Source: Rheinheimera sp. UJ63 (lineage in GTDB: Bacteria; Pseudomonadota; Gammaproteobacteria; Enterobacterales; Alteromonadaceae). Taken from it: DNA of 64,000 nucleotides. Under the pieces are notes generated by a model. That model was not told the origin of the DNA. It did no database searches and worked only from the letters and a program-made list of their open reading frames with translations. Both the position numbers and the translations under genes were made by a program. Below, piece after piece: positions 1-9,625 of the stretch. Location: the NCBI RefSeq assembly GCF_021568285.1, contig NZ_JAKGTQ010000001.1, forward strand, positions 620,001 through 684,000, given 5' to 3'. How positions within the stretch are numbered: position 1 is the first letter of the stretch; each line of letters begins with the position of its first letter.

Positions 1-1004
1 TCGATTTAGGTGAAGAACCGAATGATTTTGGCAGCGATGACAAATTTGAGATCTCGCAAGATTTTGGCTATATCGATTTCAACGTACTAGGCTTATTAAA
101 AGTCACGGATACCCCTCACGAATTGCATGTAAAAGCCGGTAATATCGAATCGTCCGTGTTTGATTTCAGAGGTTTTTCTGATGGCGCGGCGGTACAAAAC
201 AACCCATTGATCGGTAACTCTATTGCCGACTTTGTTACGGCTGAATCAGGCGTACAAGTGGCTTGGGCTTATAAGCTACAGCAATACAATATCGACAAAG
301 TTAATGCCAATATCACCGTAACAGTACCCACCTTTGACGAGGACTATGGTGATGGCCGCGGCTACAACGTTTTTGGTGATGTTTCTGTTAATACCAACTT
401 TGGCCTAGATTTAGGCATCGGCTGGTTTGTTAGCGACCTGGGCGGTCAAGTGGGTTTACGTGACTTTGCTGATATCCAAGTGGCGGGATTAATTTTTGGT
501 GACGGTGATAACTACAATTTTGTCTCTAGTGGCAATAGCTCTCGCGATACGCATGCCGGCTTACTGCCGGGGTTAAACGTGACGATTGTGCAATTAAACA
601 GCCAATATCGCCTTTCTGAGAACACCTTGTTCAGAGGCTGGTTCGGTACCGCCGAGGATGACTATAGCTTTGTCGATGTTAACGGTAATCAAGCCGTTGC
701 CACTCAAGGTGTGGCTTATGCGGCGATCAGCAGCAAAATGCGCTTTTTCGGGCTAGAAGCATCACATTACATTATTCCTGATAAACTTTATCTGGCAACC
801 CGCTTTTCTCAAGTCAGCAATGAAACAGAGGGTGTGAGTGGCGATACCGATTTAACTCGGCTGCAATTAGGGGCTGGCTGGTGGCTAGCAGAAAACACCT
901 TATTAAAAGCAGAGTGGGTTGAGCAACGCGAAGGCGCTAACTCAGCGGGCCAAATCGGCACAGACTGGGGCGGTTTTACTGCTGAAGTCTCGGTACGCTT
1001 TTAA
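1..1004 (+). CDS. Outer-membrane beta-barrel porin, 5' end outside window
   Basis: The reading frame is open from the first bases of the window (Asp codon at position 3), so this is the C-terminal part of a longer gene and the internal TTG at 123 is not its start. The protein alternates short polar and aromatic strands and ends in ...EVSVRF, the terminal aromatic residue recognised by the Bam machinery in outer-membrane barrels. There is no TonB-receptor signature in the visible part. It lies 44 bp upstream of a polyol ABC transporter on the same strand, so a role as a sugar or polyol porin is inferred from position; the barrel itself is read directly. The specific family was not recognised. 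Confidence 0.6.
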   Translation, partial: DLGEEPNDFGSDDKFEISQDFGYIDFNVLGLLKVTDTPHELHVKAGNIESSVFDFRGFSDGAAVQNNPLIGNSIADFVTAESGVQVAWAYKLQQYNIDKVNANITVTVPTFDEDYGDGRGYNVFGDVSVNTNFGLDLGIGWFVSDLGGQVGLRDFADIQVAGLIFGDGDNYNFVSSGNSSRDTHAGLLPGLNVTIVQLNSQYRLSENTLFRGWFGTAEDDYSFVDVNGNQAVATQGVAYAAISSKMRFFGLEASHYIIPDKLYLATRFSQVSNETEGVSGDTDLTRLQLGAGWWLAENTLLKAEWVEQREGANSAGQIGTDWGGFTAEVSVRF

Positions 1005-1048
1005 TCTGTTGATACACGCTTTACCAGCCAGAATCTAAGGAATTATCT

Positions 1049-2356
1049 ATGTCTATCAGAACGTTCAGTTTTGCATGCCTAGCCATGCTCGCGACTGTCG
1101 CAACCGCCGCAGAAACCATTACCATCGCCACAGTCAACAATGGCGACATGATCACGATGAAAGAGCTTAGCAGCGAGTTTGAGCAAGCGCATCCGAACAT
1201 TAAACTGCAATGGATCACGTTAGAAGAGAATATCTTACGCCAGCGTGTCACCACCGATGTGGCGACGGGCGGTGGTCAATATGATGTGATGACCATCGGT
1301 ACTTATGAAGTACCGATCTGGAGCAAATTAGGTTGGTTGAAAAAGCTCGATAATTTTGCCGCAGATTATGATGTGGACGATATTCTGCCATCCATTAAAA
1401 ATGGCTTGTCCTATCAAGACGAGTTATATGCCGCCCCCTTCTATGGCGAAAGCTCGATGGTGATGTATCGCAAAGACTTAATGCAAAAAGCCGGTTTAGA
1501 GATGCCTAATACCCCTAGCTGGCAGTTTATTAAACAAGCGGCAGCGGCCATGACCGATAAAGAGGCCGGCGTGTACGGGATCTGTTTACGCGGTAAGGCT
1601 GGTTGGGGTGAGAATGTCGCGCTCATCACGGCCATGGCTAACTCGTTTGGCGCACGCTGGTTTGACGAAAAATGGCAGCCACAATTTAACACTAAAGCTT
1701 GGCAAGATACGCTGAATTACTATGTTGAAGTGATGAATCAATATGGACCACCAGGTGCTTCAGCCAACGGCTTTAACGAAAACCTCGCATTATTTCAAAC
1801 CGGTAAATGCGGTATCTGGATCGACGCCACTGTTGCTGGCGCCTTTGTGACCAACCCAGCCGATTCAAACATCGCCGATCAAGTGGGTTTTGCCATGGCA
1901 CCTGATAATGGCCTAGGTAAACGAGGCAACTGGTTATGGGCTTGGACGCTGGCGATCCCATCAAGCAGTAAAAAATCAGATGCGGCCATGACCTTTATCA
2001 GCTGGGCAACATCGAAAGGTTATACCGAATTAGTGGCCAGTAAAAAAGGCTGGAAAAATGTTCCGCCAGGCACGCGTGCTTCTCTGTATGCGAATGCAGA
2101 CTACTTAGCCGCAGCACCTTTTGCGCAAATCACCCTCGATGCCATTCGCTCTGCCGATCCGGTTAACCCCAGCGTGTTGCCGGTACCTTATGTCGGCATA
2201 CAATTTGTAGCCATTCCAGAGTTTCAAGGCATTGGTACGGCGGTCGGTCAGCAATTTGCTGCCGCGCTAACGGGTCAAATGTCGGTTGAGCAAGCGTTAC
2301 TGAATGCTCAGCGCACCACGGAACGCACCATGCGTAAAGCACGCTATCCGAAATAA
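1049..2356 (+). CDS. smoE: Polyol (mannitol/sorbitol) ABC transporter, periplasmic binding protein
   Basis: Family 1 extracellular solute-binding protein of 435 aa. The first 20 or so residues form a Sec signal peptide ending in Ala-Thr-Ala-Ala. The mature start TITIATVNNGDMITMKEL and the following segment QYDVMTIGTYEVPIWSKLGWL are typical of the SmoE/MtlE binding proteins for sorbitol and mannitol. It would deliver the polyol to the two permeases encoded next. First gene of the compact run binding protein, permease, permease, ATPase, dehydrogenase; substrate is inferred from the mannitol-type dehydrogenase in the same run. The symbol follows the Rhodobacter smo system; mtlE would be equally acceptable. 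Confidence 0.85.
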   Translation: MSIRTFSFACLAMLATVATAAETITIATVNNGDMITMKELSSEFEQAHPNIKLQWITLEENILRQRVTTDVATGGGQYDVMTIGTYEVPIWSKLGWLKKLDNFAADYDVDDILPSIKNGLSYQDELYAAPFYGESSMVMYRKDLMQKAGLEMPNTPSWQFIKQAAAAMTDKEAGVYGICLRGKAGWGENVALITAMANSFGARWFDEKWQPQFNTKAWQDTLNYYVEVMNQYGPPGASANGFNENLALFQTGKCGIWIDATVAGAFVTNPADSNIADQVGFAMAPDNGLGKRGNWLWAWTLAIPSSSKKSDAAMTFISWATSKGYTELVASKKGWKNVPPGTRASLYANADYLAAAPFAQITLDAIRSADPVNPSVLPVPYVGIQFVAIPEFQGIGTAVGQQFAAALTGQMSVEQALLNAQRTTERTMRKARYPK

Positions 2357-2424
2357 GCCATGTCATCCCGTGAGGTAAGACCGTGTGCTTACCTCTCAAA
2401 CATATATTTTTAGAGGTTTTCCTT

Positions 2425-3297
2425 ATGGCTACGATACAGTCCAGAACACTGGCTCGATTCATGCTGTTTCCATCCGTGGTGCTATTGCTAGGATGGATGA
2501 TTGTGCCACTTTGCATGACGTTGTATTTCTCATTTTTAGATTACAACCTGCTGATGCCTGGCAATGAAGCTTTTATTGGTTTTTTAAACTACGAATTCTT
2601 TCTGACTGATCCGGCGTTTATTGAATCTTTCTTTAATACTCTACTGCTTGTCGGTGGCGTGCTAACCATTACCATCGGGGGCGGCATTGGCTTAGCCATT
2701 TTACTGGACCAAGCCATTTGGGGCCGTAACTATGTACGCATTATGGTGCTTGCGCCATTTTTCGTGATGCCGACGGTATCAGCGCTGGTTTGGAAGAACA
2801 TGTTTATGAACCCGGTAAATGGCTTATTTGCCCACCTTGCCGCGTTCTTTGGCACTGAGCCAATCGACTTTTTCGCACACTACCCACTACTTTCAATTAT
2901 TGTGATCGTCTCTTGGCAATGGCTGCCGTTTGCTGCCTTGCTATTACTAACCGCTATTCAGTCTTTAGATCGCGAGCAATTAGAAGCAGCAGACCTAGAT
3001 GGCGCAGGGCCCATCAGCAAGTTTTTCTATATTGTATTACCGCACTTATCACGGGCAATCACTGCCGTGATCCTGATTGAAACCATTTTCTTACTGTCGA
3101 TCTTCGCTGAAATTTTGGTGACCACCAGTGGCGGCCCAGGCTATGCCTCAACCAATATTACTTATCTGATCTACACCCAATCACTACTGCAATTTGATGT
3201 CGGGGGTGGCTCGGCAGGGGGCATTATCGCGGTCATTATCGCCAATATTGTGGCTATTTTCTTAATGCGCCTTATTGGCAAGAATTTGGAGGGCTAA
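2425..3297 (+). CDS. smoF: Polyol ABC transporter permease (SmoF/MtlF type)
   Basis: Inner-membrane permease of 290 aa with about six membrane helices. The EAA cytoplasmic loop, which docks on the ATPase, is visible near residues 187-207 (EAADLDGAGPISKFF). An upstream GTG at 2383 is in frame, but the ATG at 2425 is preferred: it has the purine-rich site tagaggttt about 10 bp before it and gives the expected N-terminus (MATIQSRTLARFMLFPSV). It partners with the permease that starts 3 bp after its stop. Confidence 0.85.
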   Translation: MATIQSRTLARFMLFPSVVLLLGWMIVPLCMTLYFSFLDYNLLMPGNEAFIGFLNYEFFLTDPAFIESFFNTLLLVGGVLTITIGGGIGLAILLDQAIWGRNYVRIMVLAPFFVMPTVSALVWKNMFMNPVNGLFAHLAAFFGTEPIDFFAHYPLLSIIVIVSWQWLPFAALLLLTAIQSLDREQLEAADLDGAGPISKFFYIVLPHLSRAITAVILIETIFLLSIFAEILVTTSGGPGYASTNITYLIYTQSLLQFDVGGGSAGGIIAVIIANIVAIFLMRLIGKNLEG

Positions 3298-3300
3298 TCG

Positions 3301-4131
3301 ATGTCAACAAACGCGAGCTTCCGCTCAAAAGTCTTTTATACCGCTCTAGCCTGGTTAATCAGCGGCCTGATATTCTTCCCGATCTTGTGGACGTTTATCA
3401 CCAGCTTTAAAACTGAGGCTGAAGCCATTTCGGCAACCCCTAGCCTATTTATGTTTGAATGGACGCTGCAAAACTACAGCGATGTATTGGCCCGTTCACC
3501 TTACTTTGATCACTTTATTAACTCAGTGGTCATTGCCTTAGGCTCAAGTGTCGTCGGTTTATTGATTGCCATCCCCGCCGCCTGGTCAATGGCATTTGTG
3601 CCAACCAAGCGTACCAAAAATCTGTTGATGTGGATGTTATCTACCAAGATGCTGCCACCAGTAGGCGTGTTGATCCCAATCTATCTGTTATTTCGGGATT
3701 TTTCCCTACTGGATACCAAGCTCGGTTTAGTGATCGTGATGACGCTCATTAACCTGCCGATTATGGTCTGGATGCTATACACCTACTTTCGCGAGATCCC
3801 ACATGAAATCCTTGAAGCGGCCCGGATGGATGGTGCCAGCATTACCGAAGAAATCTTTCATGTATTGCTACCCATCGCTTTACCCGGCATAGCCTCAACC
3901 TTGCTGTTAAATGTCATTTTGGCTTGGAACGAAGCCTTTTGGACACTGATTTTATCGGCTGCCAACGCAGCACCGCTGACGGCATTTATTGCCAGCTACT
4001 CCAGCCCGGAAGGCCTGTTCTACGCGAAATTATCCGCAGCCTCCGTGATGGCCATCGTGCCTATTTTAATCTTGGGTTGGTTCAGTCAAAAACAATTAGT
4101 GCGTGGATTAAGTTTCGGCGCAGTGAAATAA
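3301..4131 (+). CDS. smoG: Polyol ABC transporter permease (SmoG/MtlG type)
   Basis: Second inner-membrane permease, 276 aa, about six helices, with the EAA loop near residues 172-191 (EAARMDGASITEEIFHVLLP). MalG-type permeases have this length. It forms the heterodimeric channel with the preceding permease. The start ATG lies 4 bp after the previous stop, so the genes are translationally close and certainly co-transcribed. Confidence 0.87.
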   Translation: MSTNASFRSKVFYTALAWLISGLIFFPILWTFITSFKTEAEAISATPSLFMFEWTLQNYSDVLARSPYFDHFINSVVIALGSSVVGLLIAIPAAWSMAFVPTKRTKNLLMWMLSTKMLPPVGVLIPIYLLFRDFSLLDTKLGLVIVMTLINLPIMVWMLYTYFREIPHEILEAARMDGASITEEIFHVLLPIALPGIASTLLLNVILAWNEAFWTLILSAANAAPLTAFIASYSSPEGLFYAKLSAASVMAIVPILILGWFSQKQLVRGLSFGAVK

Positions 4132-4143
4132 GGAATTCGTATC

Positions 4144-5172
4144 ATGGGTAGCATTACATTAAAACAAGTAACGAAAAATTTCGGTGACGTAAACGTGATC
4201 CGTCCATTAGATTTAGCCATCCGCGATGGTGAATTTATTGTGTTTGTTGGGCCATCAGGTTGCGGCAAGTCGACGTTATTACGGATGATCGCCGGTTTAG
4301 AAGACACCAGCAGCGGCATCATTGAAATCGATGGGCAAGACGCTACACAATTAGCCCCTGCCAAACGCGGCCTGGCCATGGTATTTCAATCTTATGCCTT
4401 GTATCCGCATATGAGTGTGCGCAATAACATTGCCTTTCCCTTAAAACGCGCCAAAGTGCCGGCTGCCGAGATCGCTCAAAAAATTGATGCTGCAGCCAAA
4501 ATGCTGAATTTAACTGATTATTTAGATCGTAAACCCGGTCAACTGTCGGGTGGCCAACGGCAACGCGTAGCAATTGGCCGCGCTATTGTTCGCCAGCCGT
4601 CAGCCTTCTTATTTGATGAGCCATTATCGAATCTTGATGCATCATTGCGGGTCAATATGCGGCTTGAAATCACCGAACTACACAAAAGCTTGGGTACGAC
4701 CATGGTTTATGTAACACACGACCAAGTTGAAGCCATGACCATGGCGGATCGCATTGCGGTATTTAATGGCGGTGTTATTGAACAAGTCGGCACGCCTTTA
4801 GAGCTGTATAAGCAGCCGGTCAACAAATTTGTTGCTGGTTTTATCGGCTCACCCAAAATGAATTTCATTGAGGTCGAGGCTCAAGCTAATCAGCTTACAC
4901 GTACGCTGGGTGTGCGCCCAGAGCACTTCAAGATTAACGAAGACGCAGGCATGTGGACAGGTAAAGTAGGTGTGATTGAGCATCTTGGTTCAGAAAGCTT
5001 TCTACATGTCCATGTTGACGGCATAGGTACCTTGACCGTGAAAGCGGACGGTGACAGCCCTATCCGCTCAGGCGATCAAATCAGACTGAGCGCAGCAGAC
5101 GATAAAATCCATAAATTTGATGCCGCCGGGAACAGCTTAAATGCGACACCCGTTGCCGCGTCTCAAGTATAA
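4144..5172 (+). CDS. smoK: Polyol ABC transporter ATP-binding protein (SmoK/MalK type)
   Basis: ATPase of 342 aa driving the transporter. Walker [10 protein letters not shown] near residues 36-44, Q-loop [10 protein letters not shown] at 79-88, signature LSGGQRQR at 134-141, Walker B AFLFDE at 154-159, and switch His in [10 protein letters not shown]. The C-terminal 100 residues form the MalK-like TOBE/regulatory domain, so this is a CUT1 sugar importer. Its end overlaps an alternative upstream start of the dehydrogenase reading frame, but the real dehydrogenase start is 13 bp downstream. Confidence 0.9.
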   Translation: MGSITLKQVTKNFGDVNVIRPLDLAIRDGEFIVFVGPSGCGKSTLLRMIAGLEDTSSGIIEIDGQDATQLAPAKRGLAMVFQSYALYPHMSVRNNIAFPLKRAKVPAAEIAQKIDAAAKMLNLTDYLDRKPGQLSGGQRQRVAIGRAIVRQPSAFLFDEPLSNLDASLRVNMRLEITELHKSLGTTMVYVTHDQVEAMTMADRIAVFNGGVIEQVGTPLELYKQPVNKFVAGFIGSPKMNFIEVEAQANQLTRTLGVRPEHFKINEDAGMWTGKVGVIEHLGSESFLHVHVDGIGTLTVKADGDSPIRSGDQIRLSAADDKIHKFDAAGNSLNATPVAASQV

Positions 5173-5185
5173 CGAGCACCATTCC

Positions 5186-6658
5186 ATGCCAATGAAATTA
5201 AATTATCAAACGCTGGCCAGTTTGCCGGCAAATTTAACCAAACCTTTATATCATCGCGAACAGCTTAGTGGCGGCATTGTGCACATCGGTGTCGGCAATT
5301 TTCATCGTGCCCATCAAGCCATCTACTTGCATCGCTTATTTAATCTGGGTAAGTCGCATGACTGGGCCATTATTGGCGCCGGGACTAAATCCTTTGATAC
5401 CATTATGCGTGAAAAGCTAAAGCAACAAGACTATTTAACCACGGTCGTTGATTTAGATGCGAAAGGACTCAGCGCCCAGATTTGCGGCTCGATGATAGAT
5501 TTTATTGAAAATGACACAGCGAAGTTAATTAGCAAATTAAGCGAGGACAGCACGCGCATTGTCTCTTTGACCATTACTGAAGGCGGTTATTATATTAACA
5601 GTAAAGGCGGTTTTGATCTGGCACACCCGGATATCCTGCACGATATCAGTAACCACAGCCAACCAAAAACCGTATTTGGCATGATGTTAGCGGCATTACA
5701 GCACAGACGGGAACATAGCATCGCTGCCTTTACCGTGATGTCATGCGACAATATTCCGCATAACGGTGATGTTACTAAACGCATCATGCTGGAAATGGCT
5801 AAACGCATCGATACTCATTTTGCTCACTGGTTGGAAGCGCAGGTCACTTTTCCTAATTCCATGGTGGACTGCATTACCCCTGCCACCTCAGAAGCGGAAA
5901 AAACACGCTTGATTAATCTGTTCGGCGTAGAAGATCTCGCCCCGGTATTTTGCGAACCGTTTCGGCAGTGGGTACTAGAAGATAACTTTTGCAATGGCCG
6001 CCCAGCGCTAGAAGAGGTTGGGGTTGAGTTTGTTGCTGATGTGGCACCGTTTGAACTGATGAAACTGCGCATTTTAAATGGTGGCCATGCCGCTATTGCC
6101 TATCCGGCGGCTTTGCTAGGGGTGAATATCGTGTCTGATGTGATGACAGAATCGCACATCACCGCCTATTTGAAAAAACTGACCACAGAAGAAATCATTC
6201 CTAGTTTAGCTGCAGTGCCAGGTGTGAATTTTGCTGAATACGCTGAGTTAATTGTATCCAGATTTGCCAATCCAGAAGTTCGTGATACGGTACCGCGTTT
6301 ATGCCAAGATGCCTCAAACCGGTTACCGAAGTTTATCTTCCCTATTATCCGCGATAATTTAGCAGCAGGTCGCAGCGTGAAGGGCCTAGCGCTTGTCGTT
6401 GCACTTTGGTGTCGACTTTGCGCGATGAACAGCTCGGCAGAACAGGGCTTAGGCTTTGATTTATATGATGAGCACGCACCGCGTTTGGCTGAGCTTTCAT
6501 TACAAGCGAAAGACAATCCGGTAGTATTTCTACAGATGCATGATATATTTGGCGAAATAGGTACCAATGCCGTTTTTGTTGACCACTTTTCTGCTTGGCT
6601 GAGCAAGCTGTGGCATGACGGTGTGGCAAAAACACTGGCTGATTACTATCAAGCATAA
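5186..6658 (+). CDS. mtlD: Mannitol 2-dehydrogenase (polyol-specific long-chain family)
   Basis: Oxidises D-mannitol to D-fructose with NAD+ in the cytoplasm. With ATG at 5186 the protein has 490 aa, the usual length of this family. The N-terminal Rossmann part carries IVHIGVGNFHRAHQ (residues 31-44). The catalytic KxxxxNxxH motif is intact: Lys293, Asn298, His301 in KLRILNGGH, spaced as in the Pseudomonas fluorescens enzyme. The longer reading frame from 5141 was rejected because it overlaps the ATPase gene. Related enzymes act on arabinitol, sorbitol or altronate/mannonate, so mannitol is the most likely but not the only substrate. Confidence 0.85.
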   Translation: MPMKLNYQTLASLPANLTKPLYHREQLSGGIVHIGVGNFHRAHQAIYLHRLFNLGKSHDWAIIGAGTKSFDTIMREKLKQQDYLTTVVDLDAKGLSAQICGSMIDFIENDTAKLISKLSEDSTRIVSLTITEGGYYINSKGGFDLAHPDILHDISNHSQPKTVFGMMLAALQHRREHSIAAFTVMSCDNIPHNGDVTKRIMLEMAKRIDTHFAHWLEAQVTFPNSMVDCITPATSEAEKTRLINLFGVEDLAPVFCEPFRQWVLEDNFCNGRPALEEVGVEFVADVAPFELMKLRILNGGHAAIAYPAALLGVNIVSDVMTESHITAYLKKLTTEEIIPSLAAVPGVNFAEYAELIVSRFANPEVRDTVPRLCQDASNRLPKFIFPIIRDNLAAGRSVKGLALVVALWCRLCAMNSSAEQGLGFDLYDEHAPRLAELSLQAKDNPVVFLQMHDIFGEIGTNAVFVDHFSAWLSKLWHDGVAKTLADYYQA

Positions 6659-6671
6659 TGAACCCAACGCT

Positions 6672-7379
6672 ATGACTAACCGACTTCGCCCTTTGCAAAA
6701 TAATTCCATCGAGTTAATTATTTTCGATTGCGATGGCGTGTTAGTCGATAGCGAGGATCTCAGCAAACAACAATTATTAAGCATGCTAACAACCTTAGGT
6801 GCCGATGTGTCGCCTAGCTATTTTGATCAGCATTTTTTAGGTCATAGTTATCAACATGTGCAGGCTAAAGTTCAGCAAGATTTTGGCGTATTGCTGTCGG
6901 CTGACTTTCAGCAACAGTACCATGTGGCCTTGATGGATCTCTTTGCCGCCAAACTTCAAGCCACCTTAGGTTTAACAACCTTGTTAGACCAACTTAATTT
7001 ACCCAGTTGCGTGGCAACCAGCAGTACCCCAGAACGTGTCGCCCATGCCTTGGATGTGACGCAGCTAGCAAGCTACTTTAACGGTCGGGTCTTTACTGCT
7101 GCAGAAGTGCCACGTGGTAAACCCGCACCCGATTTGTTTTTACATGCTGCGGCTCGTTTGGGTTACTTGCCCGAGAACTGTTTGGTGATTGAAGATTCAC
7201 CGGCCGGGATTAGCGCCGCTATCGCTGCGCAAATGCAAGTGATCCAGTATCGAGGCGCCAGCCATTTAAAACATAAACCTTATGACCTAAGTAACGACCT
7301 ACCCGCAACACATTGCATTTCGCACTGGCAGCAACTTACTATTCTGCTACCAAAACTGATATCCACTGACAAACACTAG
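6672..7379 (+). CDS. HAD-superfamily phosphatase (beta-phosphoglucomutase-like)
   Basis: Cytoplasmic HAD hydrolase of 235 aa from ATG 6672. Motif I IIFDCDGVLVDSE carries the nucleophile Asp19 and the acid/base Asp21; motif II is CVATSSTP, motif III the Lys in RGKPAPDLFL, and motif IV VIEDSPAGISAA. The family includes YqaB/YfbT-type sugar phosphatases and beta-phosphoglucomutases. In polyol clusters such proteins are often found next to mannitol or sorbitol dehydrogenase, where they may remove toxic sugar or polyol phosphates; that role is inferred. It lies 13 bp after the dehydrogenase and 8 bp before the regulator. Confidence 0.8.
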   Translation: MTNRLRPLQNNSIELIIFDCDGVLVDSEDLSKQQLLSMLTTLGADVSPSYFDQHFLGHSYQHVQAKVQQDFGVLLSADFQQQYHVALMDLFAAKLQATLGLTTLLDQLNLPSCVATSSTPERVAHALDVTQLASYFNGRVFTAAEVPRGKPAPDLFLHAAARLGYLPENCLVIEDSPAGISAAIAAQMQVIQYRGASHLKHKPYDLSNDLPATHCISHWQQLTILLPKLISTDKH

Positions 7380-7387
7380 AGGTTACC

Positions 7388-8347
7388 GTGGCTAAGCTAT
7401 CCAACGCTGAGATTAGAAAACTCGATGATGCCGCAAGGGCGGGCTGGCTTTATTATGTCGCCGGCAACACCCAAGATGAAATTGCCAAAAAGCTGAATAT
7501 CTCGCGTCAATCGGCACAAAGAATGGTGGCGTTGTCGGTAAGCGAAGGCTTAATAAAAGTTCGGCTCGATCATCCCATAGCCAAATGCATGGATTTGAGC
7601 GAAAAACTGAAAAGTCGCTTTAATCTGATCACCTGTGAAGTGGTACCCAGTGATCTGGATGACACGAGCTCCCCCCTTGGTTTAGCGCAAGCTGGCGCTA
7701 ATGAAATTGAACGTCACCTTCGCCACACAGAGCCACAAGTATTAGCCATGGGTACGGGCCGAGTACTTAGAGCCTGCGTTGACGAGCTAACGGCGATGGA
7801 CTGTGAGCAGCACAAAGTTGTCGCGCTATTGGGTAATATGGCCTCAGATGGCTCAGCATCACCTTATGATGTCGTGGTAAGGATGGCCGAGCATATCAAT
7901 GCAAAACACTATCCGATGCCGTTACCTGTGCTACCTAGAAGCAAGCAAGAAAAAGAACAACTGCATTCGCAGCGCAATGTGGCCAGCAATCTGGCCTTAG
8001 CCGCTAACGCGGATGTGACCTTTGTCGGCGTGGGCAATTTAGGGCTGCACTCGCCATTATTTCTTGATGGTTTTGTCACCCACGAAGAGCTGAAAGAATT
8101 AGAAGAAAAAGGTGCAGTCGGCGAGATTATTAGTTGGGTATTTGATCGCAACGGTCAGTTAATTGATTGTGCCGTCAACGATAGAGTGGCCAGTACGCCA
8201 TTGAAAGTCAATGCTGATAAGCCGGTTATCGCCATTGCTGCGGGTGAAGATAAAGTGTTGTCACTGTTAGGTGCTTTGCGTTCAACCATGATCAACGGGT
8301 TGATCACCAACGAGTATACTGCGGAACGTTTGCTAAGTAGCGACTAA
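7388..8347 (+). CDS. SorC-family sugar-sensing transcriptional regulator
   Basis: 319 aa from GTG 7388, preceded by AGAGGTTACC. The N-terminal helix-turn-helix is near residues 27-55 (TQDEIAKKLNISRQSAQRMV). The rest is the SorC-type sugar-phosphate-binding domain, with MGTGRVLRACVDEL and LGNMASDGSASPYDVV and the C-terminal ITNEYTAERLL, all characteristic. It is the last gene of the polyol operon and most likely controls it, with a polyol or phosphosugar as effector. The operator would sit upstream of the operon, outside or at the left edge of the window. Confidence 0.85.
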   Translation: MAKLSNAEIRKLDDAARAGWLYYVAGNTQDEIAKKLNISRQSAQRMVALSVSEGLIKVRLDHPIAKCMDLSEKLKSRFNLITCEVVPSDLDDTSSPLGLAQAGANEIERHLRHTEPQVLAMGTGRVLRACVDELTAMDCEQHKVVALLGNMASDGSASPYDVVVRMAEHINAKHYPMPLPVLPRSKQEKEQLHSQRNVASNLALAANADVTFVGVGNLGLHSPLFLDGFVTHEELKELEEKGAVGEIISWVFDRNGQLIDCAVNDRVASTPLKVNADKPVIAIAAGEDKVLSLLGALRSTMINGLITNEYTAERLLSSD

Positions 8348-8417
8348 CCGCTTTGCCAATCAAGGTGATGCCATCACCGCCATTCACCGTGTTACACGTG
8401 CTGATGTTCATTACCCA

Positions 8418-8443
8418 GCAAGCACTGCCTGATGCAGGCTTGC
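8418..8443. terminator. Hairpin between convergent genes
   Basis: GCAAGC-A-CTGC then CTGAT then GCAG-GCTTGC: a 10-bp stem with one bulged A and a 5-nt loop, placed between the stop of the SorC-type regulator and the stop of the fructokinase. Neither side has a clear T run, so it may be a weak or Rho-assisted bidirectional terminator. Confidence 0.4.
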
Positions 8444-8457
8444 GAGGTTAGGCCTAC

Positions 8458-9417
8458 TTACTTTTTAACAATAAAAGTACCGGCTTCTACTTCAGCCAAG
8501 GTAGGTAATGCAGCCATTGCACCAATAGTGGCACAGACTAAACCACTCACTTTACCGGCAAAAGCCACGAAATCGGCAATTTGCTCACGATAAAAATGTT
8601 CGCCAGCCGCCGTTTGCGACATCTTAAACAATACCGCACCAATAAAAGAGTCACCCGCCCCTGTGGTGTCGATGGCGGTTATTACATAAGCTGGCACTAA
8701 AGTCTGCTGCCCCAGATGTGAAATTAAACAGCCTTTAGGGCCCAGAGTAACCAGTACAATCTTCACGCCTAAATCATGAAAGTACTGACAGCCTTTTTGC
8801 ATATCGGTTTCATTACTTAACAATACTAATTCGTCATCGCTTACTTTAACGATATCGGCCAGCGCAAAATAGTGCTCGCACTTAGCTTTAAATTCTTCTT
8901 CACGGTTTTGCCACAGGCCAATTCTAAAATTGGGATCGAAACAAATGATATTACCTTTGCGTTTAGCGGCAGTAGCCAAACGTAAATAACTGGCGCTAAG
9001 TTCGCCACCCAGTAAAGCCGTGGCTGAACCTAAATGTACAATGGCATCATCGGTTAATTGCTCAATTGCTGCATCGCTCAGGCACAGTTGCTCATCGGCA
9101 CCGCGGTTAAACGCAAATTCACGCTCGCCGTTATCCGCTAATGACACAAAAGCAAAAGTGGTCGACATCGGTAACGTCGACACAAAATCCGTGTTCACAT
9201 GATAGGCTTTAATTTCTTCAGTTAAATACTGACCATAAGGGTCGTTACCCACGGCCGCTACCAACGAAACATCCGCACCTAATTTACCAATACAGGCCGC
9301 CACATTCGCCGGCGCACCACCTGATTTTTTCACGTAATTTACGCCGTTAACTAAGCCTGCGTTCGTATCTGTACAAACAAAGTCAATTAACATTTCGCCG
9401 ATGCACACAACTTTCAT
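8458..9417 (-). CDS. scrK: Fructokinase, PfkB family
   Basis: Phosphorylates fructose to fructose 6-phosphate. 319 aa; PfkB signature 1 is GGAPANVAACIGKLGADV at residues 33-50 and signature 2 is DTTGAGDSFIGAV with the catalytic base Asp256. Closest in style to ScrK/MtlZ fructokinases; 2-keto-3-deoxygluconate and ribokinase relatives share the fold. It is convergent with the mannitol operon, whose dehydrogenase makes its substrate. It is transcribed separately, from the non-coding region that also holds the motifs at 9626-9765. Confidence 0.83.
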   Translation of the reverse strand: MKVVCIGEMLIDFVCTDTNAGLVNGVNYVKKSGGAPANVAACIGKLGADVSLVAAVGNDPYGQYLTEEIKAYHVNTDFVSTLPMSTTFAFVSLADNGEREFAFNRGADEQLCLSDAAIEQLTDDAIVHLGSATALLGGELSASYLRLATAAKRKGNIICFDPNFRIGLWQNREEEFKAKCEHYFALADIVKVSDDELVLLSNETDMQKGCQYFHDLGVKIVLVTLGPKGCLISHLGQQTLVPAYVITAIDTTGAGDSFIGAVLFKMSQTAAGEHFYREQIADFVAFAGKVSGLVCATIGAMAALPTLAEVEAGTFIVKK

Positions 9418-9625
9418 TTACGCTTCCTTTTTACTAGGTTATTTACTGGATGCTTCGTTACAATACAATTTAAACATCAATAAGTTAGAGTTTTAGCTCG
9501 ACTTTAGCCTACTGCGCCACAAGGGGTTTATTATAACAGAAGCCGTACAAAATTACGGCGAAAAACAGCATAAATATAATAGCGTTCAGCATTTTGAGTG
9601 GGGTGTAAAAAGAGCCAATAACCGT

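Noticed and set aside
123..1004. TTG at 123 as the start of the first gene
   Set aside because: The frame is open to the left edge of the window and the product lacks a signal peptide at this point, so the gene starts outside.
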